Shown in pieces: positions 1 to 7,547 of a DNA stretch of 64,000 bases. How positions within the stretch are numbered: position 1 is the first letter of the stretch; each line of letters starts with the position of its first letter. The translations under genes were made by a program, and so were the position numbers. The notes beneath the pieces were generated by a model. It was not told the DNA's origin, made no database searches, and worked only from the letters and a program-made list of their open reading frames with translations. The DNA lies in contig CAWDAZ010000002.1 of the NCBI GenBank assembly GCA_963800475.1, positions 434,001 to 498,000 on the forward strand, written 5' to 3'. Origin of the DNA: Palsa-465 sp963800475 (GTDB lineage: Bacteria > Actinomycetota > Thermoleophilia > Solirubrobacterales > Solirubrobacteraceae).

Positions 1-373
1 TCGCGAGCGCGTAGTAGGTGACCGCGAGCGTACTTCCGTCCGGCAGGGCGACCGAGTAAGGGCCGGCGACGCACCCGGTGCCGATCAGGCGTCCCCACGC
101 CGCATGCATCGTGCCGAGCAGCTGCTCGGGCGTCAGATCCTCGGTCTTGAGCACCCGCAGCTCGCCGAGCGTCAACCGAAACACGAGCCGGGCGGCCATG
201 TTAGCTTCGACAAACCGGCGCTCTCCGTCGACGATCAGCATCGGCACGCGGCTCGAGTCGAACAAGCGCTTCAGCCGCTCCGCGTGCCCTCTCGCGGCGA
301 TCACCTTCTCCGCGTTCGCGCCGACCCACCGGGGCGTCGAGTCGCTACTGGTCGAAAACAGTTCTTGCGTCAC
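1..373 (-). CDS. PAS-domain protein, N-terminal part (cut by window edge)
   Basis: About 124 codons are visible, running off the left edge, so the C-terminal part and any effector domain are missing. Residues near 27-90 read as a PAS fold: the segment RLFDSSRVPMLIVDGERR is followed by FVEANMAAR, a common PAS opening, and later by a strand-like segment ending DGSTLAV. Such domains sense ligands or redox state, often in LuxR-type regulators or diguanylate cyclases; which one cannot be told here. GTG at 373 is chosen because a TACATT hexamer lies 11 nt upstream; GTG at 382 is possible, with an in-frame TGA just before it. The gene diverges from the XRE-MEDS regulator across about 80 bases. Confidence 0.7.
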   Translation of the reverse strand, partial: MTQELFSTSSDSTPRWVGANAEKVIAARGHAERLKRLFDSSRVPMLIVDGERRFVEANMAARLVFRLTLGELRVLKTEDLTPEQLLGTMHAAWGRLIGTGCVAGPYSVALPDGSTLAVTYYALA

Positions 374-453
374 TTGACACACTCAATGTACCATCCGATG
401 ATTCCTGATTGCTCGATCGTGGCAGGCTGGTTCGATCGGGAGGAGGAGCGAGG

Positions 454-1209
454 ATGGGGAGCAGGGCCCAAGACGGACTCGATAGCCGGCTGAGGGCCGC
501 GCGGGAACGCCGCGGCCTGAACCGTGAGGCGCTGGCATTCCACTCGGGCGTGAGCTGGTCGGCTATCGCCCAGGTCGAGGCGGGCCGCCGCACGCATCTC
601 CGGCCCGGCACACTGCAGGCCCTCGCACGGGCGCTCGGCGTGACGATCGACTACCTCGTGTCGGGCGGGACGGCGCCCGCGCCGATGCTCTCGCACCGCG
701 CCCTCCTGTACTCGACGGACGCCGAGTTGGCCGCGGCGGCGGGCGCGTTCCTGGCCCGGGCGGTTGAGCTCTGCGAGCCTGCGCTCGCGGTGACGACCGC
801 CGCCAACATCGCGCTGCTGCGCAAGCGGCTCGGCCCCGCGGCGGCCGAGGTCGAGTTCGCCCAGCGCGACCGCTGGTACACGACAGCGGCGGCGGGACTC
901 CGGGCCCAGCTGGCGTTCGTACGGCGCAGCCTCGATGCGGGTGCCGCGTGGGCCTGGATCGTCGCCGAGCCGCCGTGCGTCGACGCGACCAACTCGGATC
1001 CGCTGCCGTGGGTCCGCTACGAAGCCGTGATCAACCTCGCGTTCGGCCCCGAGCCCGTGAGCATCCTTTGCGTATACGACACGCGGACGGTCGGCGAGGC
1101 GGTCCTGCGGGGGGTGCGGGCCACCCATCCGGACATCCTCGCGCCGCCTGAGGCCGCTGTTCACAGCGGCGACTACGCCGACCCGGTCGGCACGCTGCTC
1201 GAACCCTGA
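454..1209 (+). CDS. XRE-family HTH regulator with C-terminal MEDS-like sensor domain
   Basis: 251 aa. Residues about 8-68 form an XRE/Cro helix-turn-helix (SRLRAARERRGLNREALA, then a recognition helix near SWSAIAQVEAGRR). The rest, from about residue 75, resembles the MEDS domain (DcmR-type sensory domain): an opening HRALLYSTDAEL, a helix bundle, and IVAEPPCVDAT with an RYEAVINLAF strand. MEDS domains are known from regulators and anti-sigma kinases that sense small molecules. ATG 454 is chosen over an earlier in-frame start because GGGAGGAGGAGCGAGG sits directly upstream. Its 3' end overlaps the convergent sigma gene by 37 bases. HTH assignment is firm; MEDS rests on pattern recognition. 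Confidence 0.8.
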   Translation: MGSRAQDGLDSRLRAARERRGLNREALAFHSGVSWSAIAQVEAGRRTHLRPGTLQALARALGVTIDYLVSGGTAPAPMLSHRALLYSTDAELAAAAGAFLARAVELCEPALAVTTAANIALLRKRLGPAAAEVEFAQRDRWYTTAAAGLRAQLAFVRRSLDAGAAWAWIVAEPPCVDATNSDPLPWVRYEAVINLAFGPEPVSILCVYDTRTVGEAVLRGVRATHPDILAPPEAAVHSGDYADPVGTLLEP

Positions 1210-2414
1210 GCGCGCCCGGACAGCTCGGCGACGCGGCGTTCGAGCAGCCGCCGCTCGGCTCCGTCGTGGACGAGCGCGAGCGCACGGCCGTAGGCATCGC
1301 GCGCCTCGTCGGCGCGCCCGAGCCGTCGCAGCAGCTCGCCCCGAGCGGCGTGCAGGTAGTGGTAATCGTCGAGCGCGATCTCGTCGACGATCTGCAGCCC
1401 GGCCTCGGGGCCCTGTGCCTCGGCGACCGCCACGGCCCGGCTCAGCTCGACCACCGGCGAGCCGGTTACCCGCGACAGCTCGCCGTACAGCGCGGCGATC
1501 TGGGGCCAGTCGCGCGGCTCGTCGGCGTGCAGCGACGCGATCGCGGCCTGCAGCACGTACGGCCCGCGGCCATGGAGCGCCAACGCCCGGTCGAGCGCCG
1601 CGCGGCCGGCCGCGATCTGCGGGCCGTCCCACAGCGAGCGGTCCTGGTCGGCGAGCAGCACCAGCTCATGGTCCCGGAATCGCGACGCGCGGCGGGCGTC
1701 GTGGAGCAGCATCATCGCCAGCAGCCCGTGAACCTCCGGCTCGTCGGGCATCAGCTCGGCGAGCGCGTGGCCGAGCGCGAGCGCTTCTCGCGACAGCTCT
1801 CCGTGACCCGCGTAGCCCTCGTTGAAGATCAGGTACACGACCGCGAGCACCGCGGACAGCCGGTCGGGCAGCAGATGGTCGGGCGGGACGCGGAACGGGA
1901 TCCCGGCGGCCTTGATCTTCCGCTTGGCCCGCACCAGCCGCTGGGCCATCGTCGCCTCCGGGACGAGGAACGCGCGCGCGATCTGTGGGGTGCTGAGACC
2001 GCCCAGGGTGCGGAGCGTGAGCGCCACCTGCGCCTCGGTCGCGAGCGCCGGATGGCAGCACGTGAAGATCAGCTCGAGCCGCTCGTCAGGAAACTGGTTC
2101 TCGTCCACGTCGTCAGTGGTCGCGTGCGGAGCTTCCAGCAGGTGCGTCTTGGCGGCGAGCGTCCGGTCACGCCGGATCCTGTCGATCGCGCGGTTGCGCG
2201 CGGTGGTCACCAGCCAGGCGCCCGGGTTGTGCGGGACGCCGTCCCGCGCCCACCGCTCGGCGGCGATCGCAAACGCCTCCTGGGCGGCCTCCTCGGCGAG
2301 ATCGAAGTCGCCGAGGAAGCCGATCAGCGCTGCCAGCACGCGGCCCCACTGGTCGCGGAACACCTGCACCAGCGTGGCCCGCTCGTCCTCGGGCCGCGAC
2401 CCGCTTCGGGCCAC
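1173..2414 (-). CDS. ECF42-type RNA polymerase sigma factor with DUF6596 C-terminal extension
   Basis: 413 aa, about twice the length of a simple ECF sigma factor. Region 2 is near residues 12-85 (AEEAAQEAFAIAAERW, then PHNPGAWLVTTARNRAIDR). Region 4 is near 115-170 (LRTLGGLSTPQIARAFLV). A long alpha-helical, TPR-like extension follows, containing DRLSAVLAVVYLIFNEGY and paired helices to the end. This architecture, with a DGPF gene directly upstream in the same operon, is the ECF42 hallmark. No anti-sigma gene is visible; in this group the extension is thought to control activity. Start is GTG 2414, 26 bases after the DGPF stop. It probably directs transcription of its own operon. Confidence 0.93.
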   Translation of the reverse strand: MARSGSRPEDERATLVQVFRDQWGRVLAALIGFLGDFDLAEEAAQEAFAIAAERWARDGVPHNPGAWLVTTARNRAIDRIRRDRTLAAKTHLLEAPHATTDDVDENQFPDERLELIFTCCHPALATEAQVALTLRTLGGLSTPQIARAFLVPEATMAQRLVRAKRKIKAAGIPFRVPPDHLLPDRLSAVLAVVYLIFNEGYAGHGELSREALALGHALAELMPDEPEVHGLLAMMLLHDARRASRFRDHELVLLADQDRSLWDGPQIAAGRAALDRALALHGRGPYVLQAAIASLHADEPRDWPQIAALYGELSRVTGSPVVELSRAVAVAEAQGPEAGLQIVDEIALDDYHYLHAARGELLRRLGRADEARDAYGRALALVHDGAERRLLERRVAELSGRAQGSSSVPTGSA

Positions 2415-2440
2415 GCTGGTGTGTTCCGGCTGGTCGATCG

Positions 2441-2800
2441 CTACATCTCCACGATCGGGCGAACCTCGACGGCTCCGCCCATCCGCGCCGCCGGGACGCG
2501 CGCGGCGAGCTCGAGCGCGGCGTCGAGGTCGTCGGCGTCGAGCAGGAAGTAGCCGCCGATCGCCTCCTTGAGCTCGACAAACGGCCCGTCGGTCGTCAGC
2601 GTGCTGCCGTTCTCGACGCGCACGGTGGTGGCGGTCTCCGGCGGTGCCAGCTGCTCACCCGAGGTCACGCGCGGGTCGCGGCTGATCGCCATGTACTCGG
2701 CATACACGGCCTTCTGCTCCTCCTCGGAGAGCTGCTCCCACGCGCTCGGCTCGCGTGGCGTGGCGGCGGATCCCTGGTGAATCAACAGCATGTACTTCAT
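2441..2800 (-). CDS. YCII-related DGPF-domain protein, ECF42 partner
   Basis: 119 aa. Starts MKYMLLIHQGS and carries TDGPFVELKEAIGGYF, the signature that names the DGPF family; the fold is the YCII/dimeric alpha-beta barrel type. Biochemical function is unknown for the family, but DGPF genes are the regular neighbours and main targets of ECF42 sigma factors. ATG 2800 has a strong AGGAGGACTCAG ribosome site. A promoter matching the ECF42 pattern lies about 40 bases upstream, so this gene and the sigma gene behind it probably form an autoregulated operon. Confidence 0.93.
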   Translation of the reverse strand: MKYMLLIHQGSAATPREPSAWEQLSEEEQKAVYAEYMAISRDPRVTSGEQLAPPETATTVRVENGSTLTTDGPFVELKEAIGGYFLLDADDLDAALELAARVPAARMGGAVEVRPIVEM

Positions 2801-2836
2801 CTGAGTCCTCCTGTTGTAACGACGATTCGCGTAGCA

Positions 2837-2863
2837 GACGAACGGCGTCACGCGAAATCGACA
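2837..2863 (-). promoter_or_regulatory. ECF42-type promoter (TGTCGA-N17-CGTC)
   Basis: On the minus strand TGTCGA (2863-2858) is followed after exactly 17 bases by CGTC (2840-2837), 36 bases before the DGPF start codon. As I recall, ECF42 target promoters carry TGTCGA at -35 and CG(A/T)C at -10, so this fits autoregulation of the operon. Confidence 0.75.
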
Positions 2864-2879
2864 ACCGGATGCAATTCAG

Positions 2880-4364
2880 CTAGGCGGAGCGCCGGCCGGC
2901 CACCCCCAGCGCCGCCTGCGCGCGTCGCGCCGCGCGTCGCAAGGGCGGGCCCGAGATCGCGCACGAATAATCGGTCGAGACCTCCACCGGCGCCTCCCCG
3001 CGGCTCTCGGGGTCAGCGGACAGCACGTCGTTGTCGATCGTCAGCCACGCGATCACGCCGCCGACTGCCGCCACCGCGGCGCTCACGATCATCGCGATGT
3101 GGAATCCGTGCGTCATCGGCGCCTTGACGTAGAAGCGGTGGCCGGTGATGCCGGCGATCAGCGGCAGGACCGCGACGGCGAGCAGTCCGGCGACGCGCGA
3201 GACCGCGTTGTTGACCCCGGACGCGATCCCGGAATGGCGGTCGTCCGCCGAGGCGAGCACGGTCGCCGTGACGGGCGAGACGACGAGCGTCAGCCCCGCG
3301 CCGAACACGAGCACCGCAGGCAGCACGGTCGACACGTAGCTGTCGCCGGGGTTGATCCGGGTCATCAGCAGCATCCCGCCCGCGACGATGATGGGCCCGA
3401 GCGTGAGCGGGAGCCGCGGGCCGATCCGCTGGGCGAGCGCCCCCGAGCGCGCGGACAGCAGCAGCATCAGCGCTGTGATCGGGAGCGACGCGGCCCCGGC
3501 CGCGAGCGGGCTGTAGCCCATCGAGATCTGGAGGAACGCGACCAGCAGGAAGAACACCCCGCCGAGCGCCCCGTACACCACGAACGTGACCAGGTTCGCG
3601 GCGCTGAACTGGCGGTCGGCGAACATGCTGAGCGGCAGCATCGGCTCCGGGCTCGATCGCTCCGCGAGCACGAACAGCACGAGCGAGATCAGGCCGCCGA
3701 TTCCGGCGATCCAGACGAGCGCGGAGGACCCGTGCCCGGGCGCTTCGATCAGCGCGTACGTGGTCCCGCCGAGGCCGAGCGCCGCCAGCACCGCTCCGCG
3801 GATGTCGACGTGCCGGCTGGCCGTCGGGTCACGGCTCTCGGGCACATGGCGCGAGGCCAGCACCACGAACACCCCCAGGGGGAGGTTGATCAGGAACACG
3901 GCGCGCCAGCTGACCGCGCCCACCAGGTAGCCGCCGAGCAGCGGCCCGAGTGCGGTCGCGACCCCGGTCAGCCCGGACCACGCGCCGATCGCCCGCGGGC
4001 GATCCTGGCGCTGGAAGCTGGCCTCGATCATCGCCAGGCTTCCCGGGGTCAGCAGCGCGCCGGCGACTCCCTGGAACAGCCGGGCGGCGATCAGTGTCTC
4101 GACCGTCGGCGCGACCGCACAGATCAGGGAGGCGACGGTGAACATCGCGGCTCCGAGCGCGAACATCTTCCGGCGCCCGTAGATGTCTCCCAGCGAGCCG
4201 CCGACCAGGATGAACGACGCCAGCGTCAGCAGGTAGCCGTTCAGGATCCACTGCAGCGAGCTCGTCGACGCGTGCAGCTCGCGGCCGATCACCGGCAGCG
4301 CGACGTTCACAACGGTGCCGTCGAGGAACACCATCCCCGACCCCAGCACCGCGACGGCGAGCAC
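2880..4364 (-). CDS. MFS drug exporter, DHA2 (EmrB/QacA) family
   Basis: 494 aa, 14 predicted membrane spans, the usual size for DHA2 proton antiporters. Near the N-terminus are MVFLDGTVVNVALP (TM1 signature) and GSLGDIYGRRKMF (motif A, loop 2-3); LTGVATALGPLLGGYL matches the antiporter motif C. Probable role is efflux of hydrophobic or cationic compounds across the cytoplasmic membrane. GTG 4364 is the only usable start between the first span and an in-frame TAG near 4428, leaving an unusually short cytoplasmic N-terminus. It ends only 80 bases before the ECF42 operon start, on the same strand; a functional link to the sigma factor is possible but unproven. Confidence 0.9.
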   Translation of the reverse strand: MLAVAVLGSGMVFLDGTVVNVALPVIGRELHASTSSLQWILNGYLLTLASFILVGGSLGDIYGRRKMFALGAAMFTVASLICAVAPTVETLIAARLFQGVAGALLTPGSLAMIEASFQRQDRPRAIGAWSGLTGVATALGPLLGGYLVGAVSWRAVFLINLPLGVFVVLASRHVPESRDPTASRHVDIRGAVLAALGLGGTTYALIEAPGHGSSALVWIAGIGGLISLVLFVLAERSSPEPMLPLSMFADRQFSAANLVTFVVYGALGGVFFLLVAFLQISMGYSPLAAGAASLPITALMLLLSARSGALAQRIGPRLPLTLGPIIVAGGMLLMTRINPGDSYVSTVLPAVLVFGAGLTLVVSPVTATVLASADDRHSGIASGVNNAVSRVAGLLAVAVLPLIAGITGHRFYVKAPMTHGFHIAMIVSAAVAAVGGVIAWLTIDNDVLSADPESRGEAPVEVSTDYSCAISGPPLRRAARRAQAALGVAGRRSA

Positions 4365-4492
4365 CCACCGCCCGCGCGAGCTGTCAAAGGAGAGACTGCT
4401 CTTGCCGTCGATGAGCGGACTCTACGCCACCTACCGCGGCGCAAATCGGGGTCGCCGCGATTCGCGATTCGCGCGCCGGGTAGGGCCACACC

Positions 4493-4678
4493 ATGGTCGT
4501 CCCCCAGCCAGCCGATCCGGCCACCCCGGCAGTCCCCGAGGTGCCGATCTCGCCGGCGGTGCCGGACCCCGGCACTCCGGCCGACCCCGAGGAGCCATCG
4601 ACGGTTCCCGTGCCCGAGGAGCCGGCCACTCCCGCGGTTCCCGAACCGGGTCCGGGCGAGAGCCGGCACGCGACCTAG
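4493..4678 (+). CDS. Small proline-rich repeat protein, hypothetical
   Basis: 61 aa composed of imperfect Pro-Glu-Val/Ala repeats (PATPAVPEVP, SPAVPDPG, TPADPEEP, ATPAVPEPG). No signal peptide, membrane span or known domain. The start is ATG 4493 with an in-frame TAG just upstream and only a weak ribosome site. Such low-complexity frames arise readily in GC-rich DNA, and the opposite strand also reads open as a Gly/Ser-rich frame, so coding is uncertain. It fills the gap between the divergent exporter and the hydrolase operon. Confidence 0.3.
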   Translation: MVVPQPADPATPAVPEVPISPAVPDPGTPADPEEPSTVPVPEEPATPAVPEPGPGESRHAT

Positions 4679-4681
4679 CGG

Positions 4682-5443
4682 CTAGGACCCCTCGAAGGCG
4701 TCGAGGACGATCTCGGCGAGCCGCTCGGACCGCTGCTGCGGGAGCAGGTGGTTGGCCTGCCGGAGCTCGATCAGCTCCGCGTTCGGGAGCTGCTCGACCA
4801 GGCGCCGCGCGGATGACACCGGCACGATCCGGTCGGCGGTCCCGATCACCACCTTGGCCGGTGCGGTGATCCGGCCGAGCCGGGCCTCGAGCGCCGGCAG
4901 GTCACGGAGCAGCAGCCGCTGTTCGAGGAAGAACGCCCACCACGCACGCGGGGCCACCAGGATCCGTCCGGCGGAGCGCAGGTAGCGCTCCTCGAGCTCG
5001 AGATCGCGCGCGACGCGGGTACGGAGCGGGCGGGCCGCGAGCGCGACCCCCGACCCGGCGAGCGCCGCCGCGCTCGCCACGAATCCGACGCCCGGCGCCG
5101 CCAGCACGCGGTCCAGCCATTGCAGGGACTGCTCGTTCGCGGACGGCGCCGCGAGTACGAGCGCCCGCACCCGGTCAGCCGCGGTCGCCGCGAGCCACGC
5201 GGCGACCGCGCCGCCGAAGCTGTGCCCGACCACGACCGCGCGCTCGGCTCCGGCGGCGTCGAGCGCCGCGAGCGCCGCGCGCGCGTTCCCATCGAGGTCG
5301 ACGGGCGCGCTGCCGCCGTCCCAGCCCGGCCGATCGATCGCGATCGTCTCGGCACGCGCCCCGATCGCCGCGCGAACGCGGTCCCAGTCGCTTGCGGATC
5401 CCGGCTGGCCGTGGAGCAGCAGAACTGGATCAGGACTCGGCAT
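4682..5443 (-). CDS. Alpha/beta hydrolase
   Basis: 253 aa, single alpha/beta-hydrolase fold. The oxyanion motif HGQPGS is at residues 11-16, the nucleophile elbow GHSFGG places the catalytic Ser at 75, a likely acid is in GTADRIVP (about residue 203), and the catalytic His is in ANHLLPQ (about 232). Substrate cannot be told; relatives include esterases, lactonases and C-C hydrolases. It overlaps the end of the upstream half-size TauE gene by 14 bases, so it is probably co-transcribed with both TauE genes. Confidence 0.88.
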   Translation of the reverse strand: MPSPDPVLLLHGQPGSASDWDRVRAAIGARAETIAIDRPGWDGGSAPVDLDGNARAALAALDAAGAERAVVVGHSFGGAVAAWLAATAADRVRALVLAAPSANEQSLQWLDRVLAAPGVGFVASAAALAGSGVALAARPLRTRVARDLELEERYLRSAGRILVAPRAWWAFFLEQRLLLRDLPALEARLGRITAPAKVVIGTADRIVPVSSARRLVEQLPNAELIELRQANHLLPQQRSERLAEIVLDAFEGS

Positions 5444-5813
5444 CGCGGCGGCGGGTTGCGTGCCAGTAGCGCCTCAGGAATTGCGCTGCGACGACCACCA
5501 GCAACGCCGCGAATCCGATCCGCAGCGCCCGCTGGGTGAGGTCGTTGGCGAGCGCGACGCCCCCGACGACGCCGGCCGCCGACACCGCTCCGAGCACCGC
5601 GCCGTCGCGCACCCGCACGTTCCCGTACGAACGCTGCCGAAGCGCGCCGACGAACGCGACCGGGATGATCGCCAGCAGCGACGTCGCCTCCGCCTTCACC
5701 TGGCTCAGCGACAGCACCAGTGTCAGTGCCGGGACGAACATGATTCCCCCGCCGACCCCGAGCAGGCCGCTGATCACGCCACCCGCGGCACCCATCGCGA
5801 TTGCCAGGATCAC
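5430..5813 (-). CDS. Half-size TauE/SafE-family membrane protein (second of pair)
   Basis: 127 aa, about half the 240-270 residues usual for TauE/SafE sulfite/organosulfonate exporters, whose fold is two repeats of about four spans. It has one repeat only: ISGLLGVGGGIMFVPALTLVL, the family signature, then EATSLLAIIPVAFVGALRQ. GTG 5813 overlaps the stop of the upstream paralogue (GTGA), implying translational coupling. The two proteins may assemble as a heterodimer reproducing a full transporter. Substrate unknown; anion or sulfur-compound export is the family theme. Confidence 0.85.
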   Translation of the reverse strand: MILAIAMGAAGGVISGLLGVGGGIMFVPALTLVLSLSQVKAEATSLLAIIPVAFVGALRQRSYGNVRVRDGAVLGAVSAAGVVGGVALANDLTQRALRIGFAALLVVVAAQFLRRYWHATRRRDAES

Positions 5814-6169
5814 GCGACCAGGTCCACCGCGACGGCGATCAGCAGCAGCGCGAACAACAGCCCGATCGTCTCGGTGCGCACGCGCTGTTGCAGCCACGTT
5901 CCGAACAGCACGCCGCCCACGGCGGGGACGCCGACCAGCACGCCCTTGAGCACGTCGACGTTGCCGTAGGCGCCTTGGGCGATCGTCGCAAAGGCCGCGA
6001 TCACGACGATTGCGGCCAGCGAGGTGCCGGTCGCCGAGCGCTCGTCGTAGCCCAGCCACAACACCAGCAGCGGCACCATCACGGTCCCGCCTCCGACCCC
6101 GAACAGGCCGCTGAAAAGCCCCGCCAAGGTTCCGGTCACAGCCAGCTTGAGCGTGCGCGGCTGGACCAT
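5810..6169 (-). CDS. Half-size TauE/SafE-family membrane protein (first of pair)
   Basis: 119 aa, again one TauE repeat: LFSGLFGVGGGTVMVPLLVLW then ERSATGTSLAAIVVIAAFAT. It is clearly homologous to the next gene yet distinct in sequence, like the N- and C-terminal halves of one full-length transporter split at the midpoint. ATG 6169 gives MVQPRTLKLAVTGT before the first span. It leads a minus-strand operon (TauE-TauE-hydrolase) and lies only 19 bases from the divergent otsB start, so the two promoters must overlap. Confidence 0.85.
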   Translation of the reverse strand: MVQPRTLKLAVTGTLAGLFSGLFGVGGGTVMVPLLVLWLGYDERSATGTSLAAIVVIAAFATIAQGAYGNVDVLKGVLVGVPAVGGVLFGTWLQQRVRTETIGLLFALLLIAVAVDLVA

Positions 6170-6176
6170 GAGGGGG

Positions 6177-6182
6177 CATACT
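6177..6182 (+). promoter_or_regulatory. -10 element (CATACT) for leaderless otsB
   Basis: CATACT ends 6 nt before GTG 6189, the spacing expected if transcription starts at the start codon. No Shine-Dalgarno is visible. It lies between the divergent start codons. Confidence 0.5.
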
Positions 6183-6188
6183 AGATGG

Positions 6189-6989
6189 GTGACGTCAGCG
6201 CTCCGGTCCGAGGCGCTCGCGCCGCTGCGCGAGGACCGCGCCCATGCGGCGATCCTGTTCGATCTCGACGGGACGATCGCCCCGATCGCGGCGCAGCCCT
6301 CGGAGGCGGTGGTCCCCGAGGGGACCCGCCAGCTGCTGGTCGAAATCGCGAGGCGGTACGCGGTCGTCGCGTGTGTTACCGGTCGGCGCGCCTCGGAGGC
6401 CCGCGCGATGGTCTCGATCGGCACGATCACGTATCTGGGATCACATGGCGCCGAGCTGCTGCGGGCCGGCTGGACCGAGGCGGTGCTCGACCCGACGCTC
6501 TCCGAATGGGCGCGCCGGATCCACGAGTTCGGACGCGAGCACGACACCTCCGAGCTCCGGCGCCGGCGGGTAAGACTCGAGGACAAGGGCGCGATCGTTG
6601 CGTTCCACTGGCGCGGCGCCCCGGACGAGGATGGCGCCCGGGCCGCGATCGACGCGATCGCGGCCGCGGCACGCGAAGCAGGACTTCGGGCACATTGGGG
6701 CCGCAAGGTGCTCGAGGTGAGGCCCCCGGTGAAGTTCGACAAGGGTGCCGCGATCGCGTCGTTCCTGCGCGACGCGGACGTCGACGTGGCGCTGTACGTC
6801 GGCGACGACGTGACTGACCTCGATGCGTTCCGCTCGCTCACCGAGCTCGTCGAGGAGGGCGTGCTGTCGAGTGCGATCCGCGTCGGTGTCGCCTCGGATG
6901 AGGGGCCCGAGGAGATCGTCAGCGAGGCGGACCTCGTGGTCGATGGAACCGACGGCGTGCGCGAGTTGCTCGAGCTGCTGGTCGAGTAG
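6189..6989 (+). CDS. otsB: Trehalose-phosphatase
   Basis: 266 aa HAD-superfamily phosphatase. LFDLDGTIAPI supplies the nucleophile Asp and its partner Asp, VACVTGRRASEA is motif II, KFDKGAAI carries the motif III Lys, and YVGDDVTDLDAFR is motif IV, diagnostic of trehalose-6-phosphate phosphatases. It makes trehalose from trehalose-6-phosphate in the cytoplasm. GTG 6189 is preferred over earlier in-frame codons because a -10-like CATACT ends 6 nt upstream. No trehalose-6-phosphate synthase (otsA) gene is in the window. It is followed without a gap by a membrane protein gene. Confidence 0.92.
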   Translation: MTSALRSEALAPLREDRAHAAILFDLDGTIAPIAAQPSEAVVPEGTRQLLVEIARRYAVVACVTGRRASEARAMVSIGTITYLGSHGAELLRAGWTEAVLDPTLSEWARRIHEFGREHDTSELRRRRVRLEDKGAIVAFHWRGAPDEDGARAAIDAIAAAAREAGLRAHWGRKVLEVRPPVKFDKGAAIASFLRDADVDVALYVGDDVTDLDAFRSLTELVEEGVLSSAIRVGVASDEGPEEIVSEADLVVDGTDGVRELLELLVE

Positions 6990-7541
6990 GTGCGGTTCTC
7001 CGACTTTCTGAAGACGACCGTGCTGATCAGCGCGGCGGCGGCGAGCGCGCTCGCCGCGGTGACGCTTGCGGGCGCGCTCGACAGCGGCGATGATCTCGTG
7101 GTCCCGGTGGCGGCAGCCTGGTGGCTGGTGGCCGCGGTGATCGGGGTCTGGATGGGACGACGCGCCGAAACCTCGCCGCCGATCGCCAATCTGCTCGCGA
7201 GCGCGCGCACGCAGGCGTCGCTGCCCGAAGTCAACCCGAGCCGCACCGTGCTGAACCGGCTGTGGCCGCTGTTCGTCTCGACGATCGGCGCCGGCGCGCT
7301 GGCGTTCGTGCTGCCCCAAGTGCCCGCCGTCGCGACCGGTTTCGCGGTGATCTGGGCGCTCGCGTGGCGACGCCAGGCGTCCGCGGTGACAGCGATCGAG
7401 GAGCGCGACGGTGCTCGGTTCTACGTGGTCCGGACCTCGCCGCTGAAGCCGATCCAGCTCGTCCGCACGCCCGGCTTCCGCACCAACCTGATGGAGCTGA
7501 ACGGCGCCTCGGGCCACAGCCGGGTTCGGCCCCGGGCCTGA
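6990..7541 (+). CDS. Hypothetical membrane protein
   Basis: 183 aa. GTG 6990 directly follows the otsB stop codon. Four membrane spans are evident: about residues 8-28, 38-55, 90-108 and 112-128, in two pairs separated by a polar loop (GRRAETSPPIANLLASAR). A short C-terminal cytoplasmic tail contains FYVVRTSPLKPIQLVRTPGF. I recognise no family. Its place between otsB and a glycosyltransferase in a tight plus-strand run suggests an envelope or carbohydrate context, but that is only inference. Confidence 0.7.
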   Translation: MRFSDFLKTTVLISAAAASALAAVTLAGALDSGDDLVVPVAAAWWLVAAVIGVWMGRRAETSPPIANLLASARTQASLPEVNPSRTVLNRLWPLFVSTIGAGALAFVLPQVPAVATGFAVIWALAWRRQASAVTAIEERDGARFYVVRTSPLKPIQLVRTPGFRTNLMELNGASGHSRVRPRA

Positions 7542-7547
7542 GCGCAG

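Noticed and set aside
3099..4685. Long plus-strand open frame over the DHA2 exporter
   Set aside because: It is rich in Arg and Gln without domains and is the mirror of the exporter on the other strand.
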